Part shown: positions 41,438-52,233 of the stretch, piece by piece | Layout of the letters: every line of letters starts with the position of its first letter | How positions within the stretch are numbered: position 1 is the stretch's first letter | Program-made: the position numbers and the translations under genes | Notes under the pieces: model-generated | Told to the model about the DNA's origin: nothing | What the model saw: the letters and a program-made list of their open reading frames with translations, nothing else | The model's database searches: none | From: Caenorhabditis remanei | Lineage: Eukaryota; Nematoda; Chromadorea; Rhabditida; Rhabditidae | Length of the DNA: 64,000 nt | Reading direction: 5' to 3' | Assembly (NCBI RefSeq): GCF_010183535.1 | Contig: NC_071332.1 | Location: forward strand, 14,508,001-14,572,000

Positions 41438-42113
41438 ATGCCTACAAGAGTGTTCATGGATATCACTGCCGATGGGGCTCCACTCGGGAAACTAGTCTTC
41501 CAGGTACGTCATTTCTTGTCATTGGTCCACCGAATTTCTTTCAGCTAAACACGGAGAAGTGTCCTAAAACATGCGAGAACTTTGTTAAGCTTTGCACCGG
41601 AGAGTGCGGATTCGGCTACAAGAATTGTGTTTTCTTTAGGGTTGTTCCCACTTTTTGTGCTTGTGTGAGTGTTTATTTTTTGTTAAAAACGCTCAAAAAT
41701 TGAATTTGATTCTTATAATTAGTCAGGAGATTTCGAAACTCAAAATGCTCGACGAGATGGTGGGAAATCGACGTTTGAAACCAAGTACTTTGAAGATGAG
41801 AATTTCGAAATCCTTCATGATAAGAAGTAAGTTGACATGGCCATTCAAAAACATCATACTTTCTTCCCATTCCAGAGGAATTCTGGGAATGGACAATTAT
41901 GGGTGGGAGAACACGAACTCCTCTCGATTCTATGTCACTTTCCGAGAGACTCCATGGATGAACAACTTCCACGTGGCATTTGGAGAGTTGGTTGAAGGGT
42001 TCGATGTGTTGGATTCAATTGAGAAATTGGGAATTCTCGAGGGAAATGGACCACAACAAGGAAGGACTAAAGAGAAGATTGTGATTTCGGATTGTGGTCT
42101 TTATGAGAAATAA
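41438..42113 (+). CDS. Cyclophilin-type peptidyl-prolyl isomerase, divergent active site
   Basis: Exons 41438-41503, 41545-41664, 41723-41826 and 41876-42113 encode 175 aa, a single cyclophilin domain starting [20 protein letters not shown]. Against canonical cyclophilin A, the catalytic Arg of FFRVVPTF and the Trp and His of [12 protein letters not shown] are present. The Gln of the QGGDF motif is Cys (CACSGDF), the neighbouring His is Phe, and the Gln of the SQFF motif is Arg (SRFYVTF). Catalysis and cyclosporin binding may therefore be altered. Probably cytosolic; no targeting signal. Confidence 0.85.
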
Positions 42114-42444
42114 ATTTTGGTATTTTGTTTCCGTTTGCCTTATTTCAACATAAAAAGTTATCTGAATAAAAAAAATGCAAATGTATGTCGACTTGTTCTC
42201 ATCATTAAATTACTCGAATCACATTTTTACTCTCTTCGGTTTTTCGATCGAGAGCAAATTTATTGTTATAATTGGATCCATTTCAAAGAAAACGGATAAA
42301 AATTACAGTTTCCGAGTTCTTACGGGCTTTCCTCACTTTCATTATTGCTTTTCATACAGTTCACATTTTTCTGGGAGCTTCAGAGAATATGCATTTTATA
42401 GTTTATTGGGATTCAAGAAAAGAAAAGAAATTAATGAAATGTGT
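42114..42444. other. Flank between the cyclophilin gene and the large element
   Basis: AT-rich 3' flank with no exon seen. It ends at the 6-bp target duplication GTGATC. Confidence 0.5.
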
Positions 42445-42450
42445 GTGATC
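42445..42450. repeat. Left target-site duplication GTGATC
   Basis: The exact same six bases follow the other end of the element at 62151-62156. Confidence 0.8.
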
Positions 42451-42599
42451 AGTAGTAGGTGGGGATAATTTCACCCTCTCCCCCCTAGGCCTGGAGGGGA
42501 GGGAGAGGGTGAAAATTTGGCGTCAGGTGTTGCGCGGAGGGTGGAAGGAGGGTGAGGGTGGAAGGAGGATGGAAGGATGGATGGGGGTTCGGATGAAAT

Positions 42600-42840
42600 T
42601 TAAAAAAAAAAAATTCAAAATTTTTCAAAGATTCAAATTTTTACAAATTTCAAAAATTTTTCAAAGATTCAAAATTTTTCAAATTTCAAAATTATTCAAA
42701 TTTCAAAATTTTTCAAAGATTCAAAATTTTTCCAATTTCAAAATGTTTTCAAAGATTCAAAAATTTTCAAAGATTCAAAATTTTTCAAAAATTCAAAATT
42801 TTTTAAAGATTCAAAATTTTTCAAATTACAAAAAATGTTC
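42600..42840 (+). repeat. Minisatellite of TTCAAAGATTCAAAATTTT-type units, left arm
   Basis: Irregular repeats of about 18-20 bp built from TTTCAAAGATTCAAAATTTT variants. The matching block at about 61740-61990 in the right arm is about 20 bp longer. Next to it (about 42470-42515) is a GC-rich hairpin, CACCCTCTCCC with its complement around CCTAGGCCTGG. Confidence 0.85.
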
Positions 42841-43090
42841 AAATTTCTTCGCGCTTATTTTTTCCCACTTTTCCTATTTTTGCAAATTCTTTTCAAATTT
42901 TTTCAAACTTTCCCTGCCAATTTTTTCGAATGTTTGTCAATGTGCTTTTTTGGCTTATCTGTTCCTTGATTGTGATATTTTTTCAATTGTCATCTGTTTT
43001 TTTTTTCAGATAGTATTCCATCATTATGTGTTTATTCTTTTTGAATTTTCCCACACAATGCTTAATTTTTAAATTTTCCCAGCACAATTC

Positions 43091-43305
43091 TTACTCAACA
43101 CCCAGAATTACCGCAAAATCTAATACACACAGAGTGACCCTTCTGGTGCTATTTACCTCATGTCGGCTCTTTTTCTTGGACATCTTACTACCACACAGCT
43201 GATTTATCCAATTGTCATAAACGACAGTTGGTATTTGCAATCCAAGATTTGCACAAAGACTATGAGAAAGTTGCTTCAAAAAAATATTCTCAGAATTATT
43301 TTTCC
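43091..43305 (-). CDS. Conserved arm exon, unrecognised (left copy)
   Basis: Mirror of 61275-61489. After an acceptor the frame reads NNSENIFLKQLSHSLCANLG and PTVVYDNWINQLCGSKMSKK, then either a donor at GAG|GTAAAT or read-through to a TAA. The composition is coding-like. Upstream exons were not found, so the gene is undefined. Confidence 0.35.
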
Positions 43306-43566
43306 CTGAAAAAATTTCTTTGACTAAGAACTCGATTGTGCAAAATTCATAATTTAGAGTGAAAACGTATGTTTTTTTCTAGTTCGAGTCTGTTTTTTAG
43401 AGGAACCACATTTTTAGAGTGCATTAGTATTCTAATAGGGATGTCATTTATTCATTTTAGAGATGTACATGTTCTGGGTTTCCTATTTTCTAGATTGATC
43501 TTGGTGTTTCATAGCCTTGATTATACTAGTGCGGGAGTCACCACTGGTGAACTCACGAAAAAAAAA

Positions 43567-43731
43567 GAGTGTCTGTTGCTCGCTCATAAAAATCTTAGTG
43601 TATGTTACATAACCATGATGAACCTAGTGCCACAGCCACACTGTATTACTCCAGAAGTAATAAACTGATGAAAAGAGAGTGTCTGTTGTTCATAAAAAAA
43701 ACCTTGGTGTATGTTACATAACCATGATTAG
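43567..43731 (+). repeat. Two imperfect copies of a 55-bp unit
   Basis: GAGTGTCTGTTG...TGTATGTTACATAACCATGAT occurs at about 43567-43620 and 43677-43728, with about 55 bp between. The same pair is mirrored in the right arm (about 60850-61015). Confidence 0.7.
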
Positions 43732-43883
43732 ACTTGAACATATGCTGTATTGGAGCAATTTATTTTTTGGATAATTCGCAAGAAAAAAGTATCGTCGGAG
43801 AAAGAAAACAATTGGATATTTGGTGGGGAAACATAGATAATTGGGTTGGGTACGAATATGTAGAGCATAACATTGGAAGAAAA

Positions 43884-44454
43884 TTATTGGATTTGACGAC
43901 GTTTGATGCAGGCGAGTTCGTGTTGGAAAAATTTGATACGGCGTTGAGTGTTGAACAAGGCGCGACAAATTGTGCAGAGATTGATGACCAGACCTTTGTC
44001 TCCATTTCCCATATCAATGCAATCCAAAATACGACTTGTAGTGCGACATTTGGTACACATGTGAATGATAAGTGTAGATTCTCCAAATGCAAACTTCGGA
44101 TCCAATTTGGCAGACTCTTCCGATGGCAGCTCTACTCCCGAAGCTTTGCTTTCAAGATAATCCTGAAAATTAAGAAAAATTAGTATATGGTATGAGGAAT
44201 GTATGACTTACTTTACGAGCCTGAGCAGGGTCATGCAATGTTCCACTCGTCGCATTGTCTCCAGATGACTGTCCCTCGACTTCTCCAGAATTTTGTGTTG
44301 AAGCTCGCTTAATTGGATTAGCTCCAGGATGTGACTCTTCAATTGAACGTTTCCATTTACCAGTGGTTCGTTGTTGGAATTTGTTGGGGTTTTTGAGTGC
44401 GGTTTTCGGCACATAGCTAGAGTTAGGAAGAGCTCCAGAAAAATCGGCTGACAT
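43884..44454 (-). CDS. Arm protein with paired CxxC motifs (left copy)
   Basis: Exons 44454-44212 and 44162-43884 encode 173 aa. The N-terminal half is polar and disordered-looking (NKFQQRTTGKWKRSIEESHP). The C-terminal half has MCTKC and NLCTIC about 27 residues apart (HMCTKCRTTSRILDCIDMGN and LVINLCTICRALF), a possible zinc ribbon, and a basic end IKRRQIQ. Family unrecognised. The right copy at 60126 is identical as far as I checked. Confidence 0.6.
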
Positions 44455-44750
44455 CTACGTCAACAAAATGAAAGAATGAGGTCAAGAAGAATCCGATGCT
44501 TCACTAAGGATTTACAAAAGGGGCGGAGCCTAAATAAAAAAAGGCTCTAAAAACTATTCTGCAAAAAAAGTATTGGAAAAAATCGAAGAAAGTATAATGG
44601 GATGAAACAACCCAAAGAGTAAGACAATATAAACTTGGAGTAATAACAATTTACTGGCGAGTCAAACAATAATACAGACGATACATGTGATGTTTCCATC
44701 AGATTTTCATCAAAACCAATGAGAGGCAACGTACTCAAAGAACCTTGTAC

Positions 44751-45243
44751 TTAGCAGATTTTCAGTCTGAGAACCCCATCATTGTGCTTTTCTGGCTCAA
44801 CTGAACATCTTGAGCGCTTGTTGAGCATTTCCATAAGATGAGGTTTGATTTTAGGTCGATTATCCCAGGAGTGGCGGCCTCGTCCAGTTTCGATTCTTGC
44901 TTCAGTGATATTGTTCTTCTTCATCATGTCCAAAACATCGAGAATATACCATTCTGCACTTTTTCTTGTCAACCCATGGAAATCAAAATGAAATGGATGC
45001 TTTTGATGCTTTTGGTTCCATTTTGCCACAGTTCTATAGATCTCCTCATCAAGAAACTGTCTGAATTTGCTTGTCGCATCGATCTTCATCGTCTGAAAAA
45101 ACATATGAAATGTAAATTACTCGAAATATAAAACAACTTACATGAAGAGCTTTGAGTTCTCTTAGATGAATATTCTTATGAGAATAATAAGTTTTCGGTT
45201 TGTTTTCGATATCTGCGGAAAACTCACACTTCCTAGTGGTCAT
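44751..45243 (-). CDS. Smr-domain protein (left copy)
   Basis: Exons 45243-45142 and 45092-44751 encode 147 aa. About 35 N-terminal residues precede a helical lead-in. The C-terminal 80 residues form an Smr domain: FHFDFHGLTRKSAEWYILDV (the DxHG motif), EARIETGRGRHSWDNRPKIK (the TGxGxHS motif) and a HNDGVLRLKI end. Smr domains of this type are nicking endonucleases or RNases in other systems. It is transcribed divergently from the gene at 45707 across a 463-bp spacer. An Smr protein is not a standard Maverick gene as far as I know. Mirrored at 59337. Confidence 0.72.
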
Positions 45244-45706
45244 AATTTTGAAAAATAGGTATCTGTACTATCCATTAACTGGGTTGAATGCACCAAATGA
45301 AATTTCATTGCTTATTGCCCAGTGGGCGGAGCTAAACATGCTAATTGGTTCTGACCCTGAAACTACAAAAATGCAGAAACTTCTATTACCGAACACTAGG
45401 AAAAAAATATTTTCTACACCTCTCAAGGTTTAAAGTACTCTCCCAAATTTTTGTATTGGAAGTCTGATTTTTTCATACTTTCTCAGATTCATTGTTAAAA
45501 TTTCGCAATACCATATACCAAATGAACAACTGTTCACAATATTGACCAAGTTTCAATACTCGACAACTGTCACTATTACGTAACAAGTGATGCTCTCTGA
45601 TATGATGTGCAAAAAAAGGGGGCGTGGTTAGCGGGATACGATACCTGGATAGAGAAAACTTCATTTCAACATCTTTCAAAGCTTCTGACCAGTCGTATCT
45701 TGGAAA

Positions 45707-46977
45707 ATGTCTGATTCTTTTGATGAATTTCCCCTTGGTGCTACAAACTGTACTCATGCTGAGGCTATGGCTCTTTGCCACAACCCTGCTGATTGTTCCT
45801 TTGATGACTTTCCTCAAAATGCTACAAAACTTTCTCGTGTTGATGCCCTTGCTTTGTGTACCCCTCAAAACGCTTCAACTCCTCTCCCTATTGATGATTT
45901 TGGCCCTCCTTCTAAACGGATGAAGATGACTAGACCCTCTGATATTGGAACCCCGCTCATGACTAGTACTCCCATCAAAAACTCTGAATCAACTCTTCGA
46001 AAATTACCAAATCAATGTAAGTTGTTCTTTTAAATGAAACCCAATACTAAGTTATAATTTTTACAGATGGTGCCGGTCGTCCCTGGAAAGAATCCGATAA
46101 TCCTTTCACCTACATCAGTCCAAATCACTTTCCCACCCCCAAGGAACTACGTTTTTTCACCAAAAGTGTCAGGATGTCGAAGGAAAATAAACTCACGAGG
46201 AAGAATGCGGCCTTTTATGCTCTGGATACTATTCGGATCAAATTCAATGCCTTGGACGACATCAAAAATCCTGCTCTTCTGCACAAACACGTGGCCAAAT
46301 GCGTTGATATCTTCATCAGAAAGCAGATTCAGGCGGCCGGAGGAGACCTTGAAACCACCCCATATTGGCTTCAGTAAGTTACTTTTTCTGTTTTGATTAC
46401 TAATTTTTATACCCTATACTAATTTTCACATTTTTTCAGGATGCAGCATGAGGGTTTCCGCGAAGAGGCTGGTTTTTTCATTTCACACAAGACCCATTCT
46501 GCTGTAGGTGGCGGAGAAATCATCAACACACTAGCCCGCCAAATGCAGAGCAACAAAAATCTTGGACTCGATGGATCGTTCAGTGTGGCCATGAATGTGT
46601 TCAAGGATGGAGCCCGAAGAAAGCTAGTGGGTAGAGGTGTTGAGAAGAAGAAGAAAGGAACCCGATCTGCGGAGAAAATGAGGGAAACGATCCTACTACA
46701 CCATTTTGGAGAGAAACGTAAACGAGTATTAGGTAACAGTCATTGCATGGTGAAAGCTCTATGTCTTGGAAAACTCGTCTCCGATTCATCAAATCCTAGA
46801 GCCCGTGAAGTTGAGAGAAAAAAGTTCAAAAAGACTCTATACTCTCATCCCGGTCTTCCTTTTATACAGTCTGATACATTACTTCCGAGGTCATCTCGCG
46901 GAGATTCTCGTTACCTTCCTTATAATTTAGCTCCTCCTAACGAAATAGAAAGAGAATACCTAGAAATGAATAACTGA
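45707..46977 (+). CDS. Maverick polymerase N-terminal-like protein (left copy)
   Basis: Exons 45707-46016, 46067-46373 and 46440-46977 encode 384 aa. The first about 110 residues are low-complexity with TP repeats. A middle part contains LTRKNAAFYALDTIRIKFNA. The last exon has GGGEIINTLARQMQSNKNLG, LDGSFSVAMNVF and GNSHCMVKALCLGKLVSDSS. This layout recalls the region upstream of the exonuclease domain in nematode Maverick polymerases, which is my basis for the call; it is pattern memory, not an alignment. The gene stops after EYLEMNN, so no catalytic polymerase domain is present. Mirrored at 57603. Confidence 0.55.
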
Positions 46978-47925
46978 AAACTAGGACTGGAGAAGACAGA
47001 AAAGTAGTAAAGTTTACGTTTTTCCTAAACCCAATTAGTTCAGATGAACAGTTTTTCAAATTAGATTTCTCTGTTCCTCTTCATTATCTCTATTCACACC
47101 ATTACTGTCACTGTGGTTTTCCAACAAGGAAGAGGAAGAAAACGAAAAACACAGGCGAACAAGCGGCCTTGGAGGTGGTATTTTGTGTTTCGACTCAACG
47201 ATCATTCAATAAGGATAAATTTGAATGTCGAGAAAACAGTAACATGATAAGAATTCAGAAAACTACGATGAAATTGTTTTGTGATTTTGTTTTTTCAAGG
47301 TTTTTTTTCAGTTACACCTTCTTTCAAACTTTTCATCCATGAGCATATTTCTCTCAGAGAATTTTCGATCAGATTAGAGGCGTTGGCTGCATTTTTCTTA
47401 TCTTTGGGCAACGTTTTTGATCTAATGGCAAGCACGTGTGTACTCAAATTTTGTGGAGTTATGACAATATTCACCAAAGATTGGTAGTATGAGAGTGATT
47501 CAGAGAGTTCCGTTCAGGTATCATCTTCTTCGTGTACTATCGTAACGTTTACTATGTGTTAAGTGTTGAGCAAGGCGAAAAAATAACTTTGAAAATTAGC
47601 TGAGATGGTTGTTTTCAGTGGCAAATGCACTGGTCGGAACACAGCAAGAGCTTGTGATGTTCCTTTCTTTCCAATCTAAAATAACAGGTTAATCTTTTTT
47701 TCCTGTTTTTGTCAATTGAAAAAATTATCCTTTTTACCCACTGTCATGCGACAACAGCTGAATTTGTGTCTGAATCTGAACATATATATTTTGTTCTCTT
47801 TGAACACTTTAATTCCGTGTCCTACTCAATTCAGGAAACGTTACCATTTTAATCAAAATAAGACAATTGTTTCCGATATAAATAGGCTATTTTTACAATT
47901 AAGCTTGAATCTCGTAACTGAGGAT
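46978..47925. other. Inner part of left arm and arm/core junction
   Basis: No supported exon. The arm ends at 47457. The core sequence to 47925 is AT-rich upstream DNA of the first Srw gene. Confidence 0.4.
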
Positions 47926-49706
47926 ATGTTGGAAGAGCCAACTATTTTGGATTGCCAAGACGATCTTCTTTTCAAAGAATACTATGCTGGTGATATTGAC
48001 CCTGGAAACACCTTATGGATCATTTTTGAGTTTCTCAACACATTCTAGAACATAATTTTTTCAAAAATTTCTTACAGATTTTATTCCAATATTCATGTCT
48101 ATATTCTTGGATTTTTCACTTTTCTCGATTTCTTTTCCAACTCATTTTTCATCATAGTTCTATTGCAAAAAGAACTACGAAATTCTGGGTTCAATTTGAC
48201 AATGATGATGATTGCCTTTTGTAACTCTTTGAGTGTCAAACTAATTGAAGAAGTTTTTGATGAAACTAACAGCTTCAAGCAATCTTACATTCTAGTGATT
48301 TTTTTGAGAGTTCAATCCTATCTAGAGTTGTATTTGACAGCGATGGCTGATTTTCTTGTTGTTGAAGTGGCATTCTGTCGAGTTATGGCATTCTAAACCA
48401 CAAATAGGTAACTGAAAAACACTTCCGAAAAAATTGATTTGAAAAATCTAATGATGATGTAGATAAATAATCTACAAGCCGAGTTTGGTTATATTCTTAG
48501 ATGTTTTTCCAGTGATAAATGGATCGGGCGCAAATGTTCTCTCGTCATTGCAGCAATTCTTTGGATCAGTGTAGGAATTATCAGTGGTGCAGTTATTCCG
48601 ATGATGACTATTGAAAAGCAATTTATGTTCAAATGAATAATTTCTTCGCCTAATATTCCAGAAATTCTCAGAAATACTCAGAACTGTATGATCTGAAAAT
48701 ATCGACTGGTTATTTTCGATGGGTTCTTCTTTATTAGAACATAGAACAATTACATCTATAACCAAGCCTCAGTGGCTTTTATACATAGAAAAGGGGGGAG
48801 GAGTTTTAATATATGAAAACAATAAGTGATGCGGGGGAAGGAATGTCGGGGGATAAGAATGTGAGGATGAGGAAACAATATCAATCAGGAAGCAAAGGGG
48901 AAAGTGCAAAAGAGTTCAAAAGATTATGATTCATCATCAAAAAGGCACCCGGAATCGGGTTGACTGGTTATCTTGAAAACAAGTGTGTAATCCTTCGATA
49001 TACACTTTTTTTCTACGGTATTGTATTTGGGGTTCGGATTGCAATAAAATAGATTACCTAAGACTATACAGTTTTCAGTTCGTTCCATGTACTCTCAACT
49101 TTGTATTCTTCTTCATGATTTTATGGAAGCTTGAAGAATTCAAAGCTCGTCGGAGGAGGATAATGAGTTTGATGAAAACATGAGTTGGAGAAAAACACAT
49201 TAAAATATATTATGAGACTTTTTAAATTTAACTTTTGACTTTTCAAATAGTGAGTAACATCGCTTATATTTCAAATGTTTCAGATCTAACACCGATAATT
49301 CTTCCCGAATGTTGAAAGTTGCTCTGATCGAGTTTTTACTTGTGAAGACTCCACAAGCTATGCTTGTTATTTTCAATTCATTGTTCCTATTGGACTACTA
49401 TCTGTAATTTTCACAAATCGACAAATCAGATAATTGTGAATTGATTTAGGTTAATCGCTCCATTATCAACCGAGTTTTTGAAAGCACTCGATTCTGCAAA
49501 TGCCTCAGCATCATTCATTATTTACTGTGTTATTTCATCTTAATTTCGAAATGTTTTTGTCAGAATTTTTGTACCTGGAGGTATTCAACGTAGAATTCAT
49601 TCGGTAACTGACAGCTTAACTTGACAAAGGAATAAATAATTAGTTTCAGGCCCGGACAATCCAAGTTACAGCAGTGAAATCTACAGGAAAAGCTGCATGG
49701 TCATAA
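47926..49706 (+). pseudogene. Srw-class chemoreceptor pseudogene (first copy)
   Basis: All eight exons of the intact paralog at 50267 can be aligned. Lesions are: TAC to TAA at 48394-48396, a GT to GC donor near 48639, a 258-bp insertion at 48704-48961, a donor changed from GTGAG to ATGAG near 49182, and CAA to TAA at 49541-49543. The first exons (LDCQDDLLFKEYY) and KELRNSGFNLTMMMIAFCNS are otherwise well preserved. Clearly inactive. Confidence 0.8.
48704..48971. mobile_element. 258-bp insertion with 10-bp direct repeats
   Basis: GACTGGTTAT occurs at 48704-48713 and 48962-48971. The bases between are absent from both paralogous Srw genes, and the receptor frame resumes exactly after the second copy. 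A 9-10-bp duplication fits a Mutator-like MITE, but no inverted ends were obvious. Confidence 0.55.
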
Positions 49707-50266
49707 TTTCTTAACATTTGTTTTCCTTTTAACTTGAAAAAGGTGTAAACAAATATGTATAATTTGTACAACAAAATGGAACTAGAGTTGCCACTTTGGC
49801 TTTTCATCCGCCCGCTTTCTCCTGGTTGCTATAAAAAAATATCAAATAAATCAACTCGACCCTCCGGTTCTGTTATTTTCTTTACCAGAGGCGTTCCAGA
49901 TCGAATGATATCGGAGGTTATAATCGAAGTTATTTGACAACTATATTTCTTTCGTCTCTCAACTTATTATCTGCTTTGAAAGTGTATAGATCATTCAACT
50001 CGTAATGAGGAAAAAATTTCCAAAAGTGATCTTAGAAATATCAGAAACGAATCATTCTTATGACGTATTGGTCCAGAAACTAACACACCTTTCACAGTTG
50101 TTTTCTACGGTACGAACACTTATTATTTTCCACAAACATGTTTTTCATTTCTGCCTATTATATGGAACGACCTTTTCAAATAATAAGCTGACTTTCTTAT
50201 TGTGGATAAAAACTTAAATTTACACAAAAAACAACCAATTCGAGTTGTTGAATCGAATAGGATCAT
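49707..50266. other. Spacer between Srw copies 1 and 2
   Basis: AT-rich, no supported exon. It probably contains the promoter of the intact Srw gene. Confidence 0.4.
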
Positions 50267-51722
50267 ATGTCAGATAAACCAAGTATTTATGATTGTCAAG
50301 GAGACAGTTTGTTCACTGGCAACCCTCTTAGCACTTTCCCATTGAACATCGTATTTCATATTTTCAAGTGAATACCATTGGTTTTTTTATAATAATAAAG
50401 AGTTATTTTACAGATTCTACTCGGGTTTCCATATATATTTCCTCGTGTTTTTCACTTTTTTTGACTTGTTGTCTAACATTCTGTTCTTTATTGTTTTATC
50501 ACAAAAAGAGCTTCGTAATTCTGGGTTCAATCTGACAATGATGATGATTGCGTTTTGTAATTTTAATAACGTCGTCATGAAATTAATCGAAGAAATGTTT
50601 GATCGGATTACTGGTTCTGAAAAGCCATATTTCAAAGCGTTCTACAAAAGAATTTACGCTTATTTAAAACTGTATTTGTCATCGATGGCTAATTGCCTAG
50701 TCGTAGAAATAGCATTTTGCCGAGTCATGGCTCTCTACACTACGAACAGGTAATAGTAGCTTTTGAACTTATTTTAGAAAAAAAACAGCAATCGTTAAAT
50801 TATTCCAGTGTTAAGTGGAACGGCCGAAAGTATTCTCTTGTTATTTCTTCAGTACTTTGGATTACTGTAGGACTTCTATGTAGTGCAATCATTCCAATGT
50901 ATTCCGTTACAAAGTAATTTCATTTGACCGATTTTCTGAAGCAACTAAAGTTTCAGATACAACCCAGAAGAATACTCTTTCACGATATCTAATAGTTACC
51001 TTGAGGATGAATGTATCACTTTTCGATCTACCTTACTGTTTTTTGGCATTATATCTGTGGTTTGATTTGTGATGCATTTTCTATTTGTAAACAATCTTTT
51101 TCAGTTTGTTCCATGCATTCTTAACTTTATATTTTTTCTGATGATTATATACAAACTAAAATCTTTGGAAGAATCTCGAAGGAAAACGATGCGTTCAACA
51201 AAATCGTGAGTACAGGTTACTCAGGGGATAGAAAGTGAATTCAATTACTGATAGTTGTTGAACGGATTTGACTGTTGAAACAATAAAACACCAGATTCAG
51301 GTCAAACATTGATAATTCTTCACGAATGTTGAAGGCTATTCTGATCATGTTTCTCATAGTTAATATGCCTCAAGTTATGATATTGGTTTTCCATTCAATT
51401 TACATGTTGGACTATTATTTGTAAGATTTAAAAAAGTTTTCTGAAAACTCCATTTTTCAATTCAGAATTATTGCTCCAATTATATCAGAACTAATACAGG
51501 CTGCGGATGTTGCATATGCATCAACATCATTTATAATTTACTGTGCTATTTCATCTCAATTCAGGACAGTTTTTGTAAGGCTATTCGTCCCAGAAGTACT
51601 ACCACGTCGATTTAATTTTTCCAAAGTAAGAAGATAATTCTGCAAGTTCAACGCATTGTTTTCAGAAGGGCGTTATCCGGATTTCTGCAATTTCAGCTAA
51701 TAAGAGAGTTGCAAAGAAGTAA
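50267..51722 (+). CDS. Srw-class seven-transmembrane receptor, intact (second copy)
   Basis: Eight exons (50267-50367, 50414-50749, 50809-50913, 50957-51059, 51105-51205, 51301-51420, 51466-51625, 51666-51722) encode 360 aa without lesions. Srw features are LSQKELRNSGFNLTMMMIAF in TM2, CRVMALYTT at the end of TM3, SRMLKAILIMFLIVNMPQVM in TM6 and AISSQFRTVFVRLFVP after TM7 (the MSSQYR-like motif). Srw receptors resemble peptide receptors. This is the only whole host-type gene in the core of the Maverick-like element and may still be expressed. Confidence 0.8.
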
Positions 51723-52233
51723 TTTTTCATTCAATTTTGTATCTTCCTTTTCAATAAAAATTACCATATTATTATGGCATCACAAAAACTGATCATATTT
51801 CAATTCAAACAACAGAATTTTTGAAAGCGCGTCCAACTGCTCTATTAAATTTGTAGGGTCTTGGAAACAAGGTATGTGATCTGAATACATTTTTATCAGG
51901 ATTACACAAATTTGCTGATTCACTCACAAAGAATATTGCAGTTTCTGCAGTCTGTTCTTCTTTCGTTAAATGAACTGTATTCAGTTGTTCCCAGGGGACA
52001 GTTTGTATGTTTTCATATCATTAATTTGTCCATATTTACTGATTGAGAGATATATTTAGCATAATAACAGCTGATTTTCCTCGGAAGGAACACTACTTGT
52101 TCATCTAGAACACTGTCCTAGAAAACAGAAAGTAGGTACTTTGAATCAAAACAAGATTGTTCGCGACAAGTTGTTTTTGAATAATGGGGATAAGAAGTCA
52201 AGCCCTTGACTTCTATACATTCGTAACTGGAAT
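51723..52233. other. Spacer between Srw copies 2 and 3
   Basis: AT-rich with no supported exon. Presumed promoter of the third Srw copy. Confidence 0.4.

Larger units (their letters stand above)
42451..47457 (+). repeat. Left terminal inverted repeat, about 5.0 kb
   Basis: Reverse complement of 57123-62150. I found only a few single-base differences (for example near 45373) plus length differences in the T/A-rich minisatellite. The inner boundary falls after TTGTGGA at 47451-47457. It encodes four exon groups, each mirrored in the right arm. Confidence 0.9.

Noticed and set aside
42509..43072. Phe/Lys/Ile-rich 187-codon frame in the left arm
   Set aside because: Translation of the TTCAAAGATT-type minisatellite; the mirrored frame differs in length and has no conserved protein logic.
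43369..43668. 99-codon hydrophobic frame in each arm
   Set aside because: Spans repeated noncoding units (TGTATGTTACATAACCATGA) and lacks splice or homology support.
47281..47487. Arm/core junction frame MILFFQGFFSV
   Set aside because: It changes content exactly at the arm boundary in the two copies and shows no coding bias.
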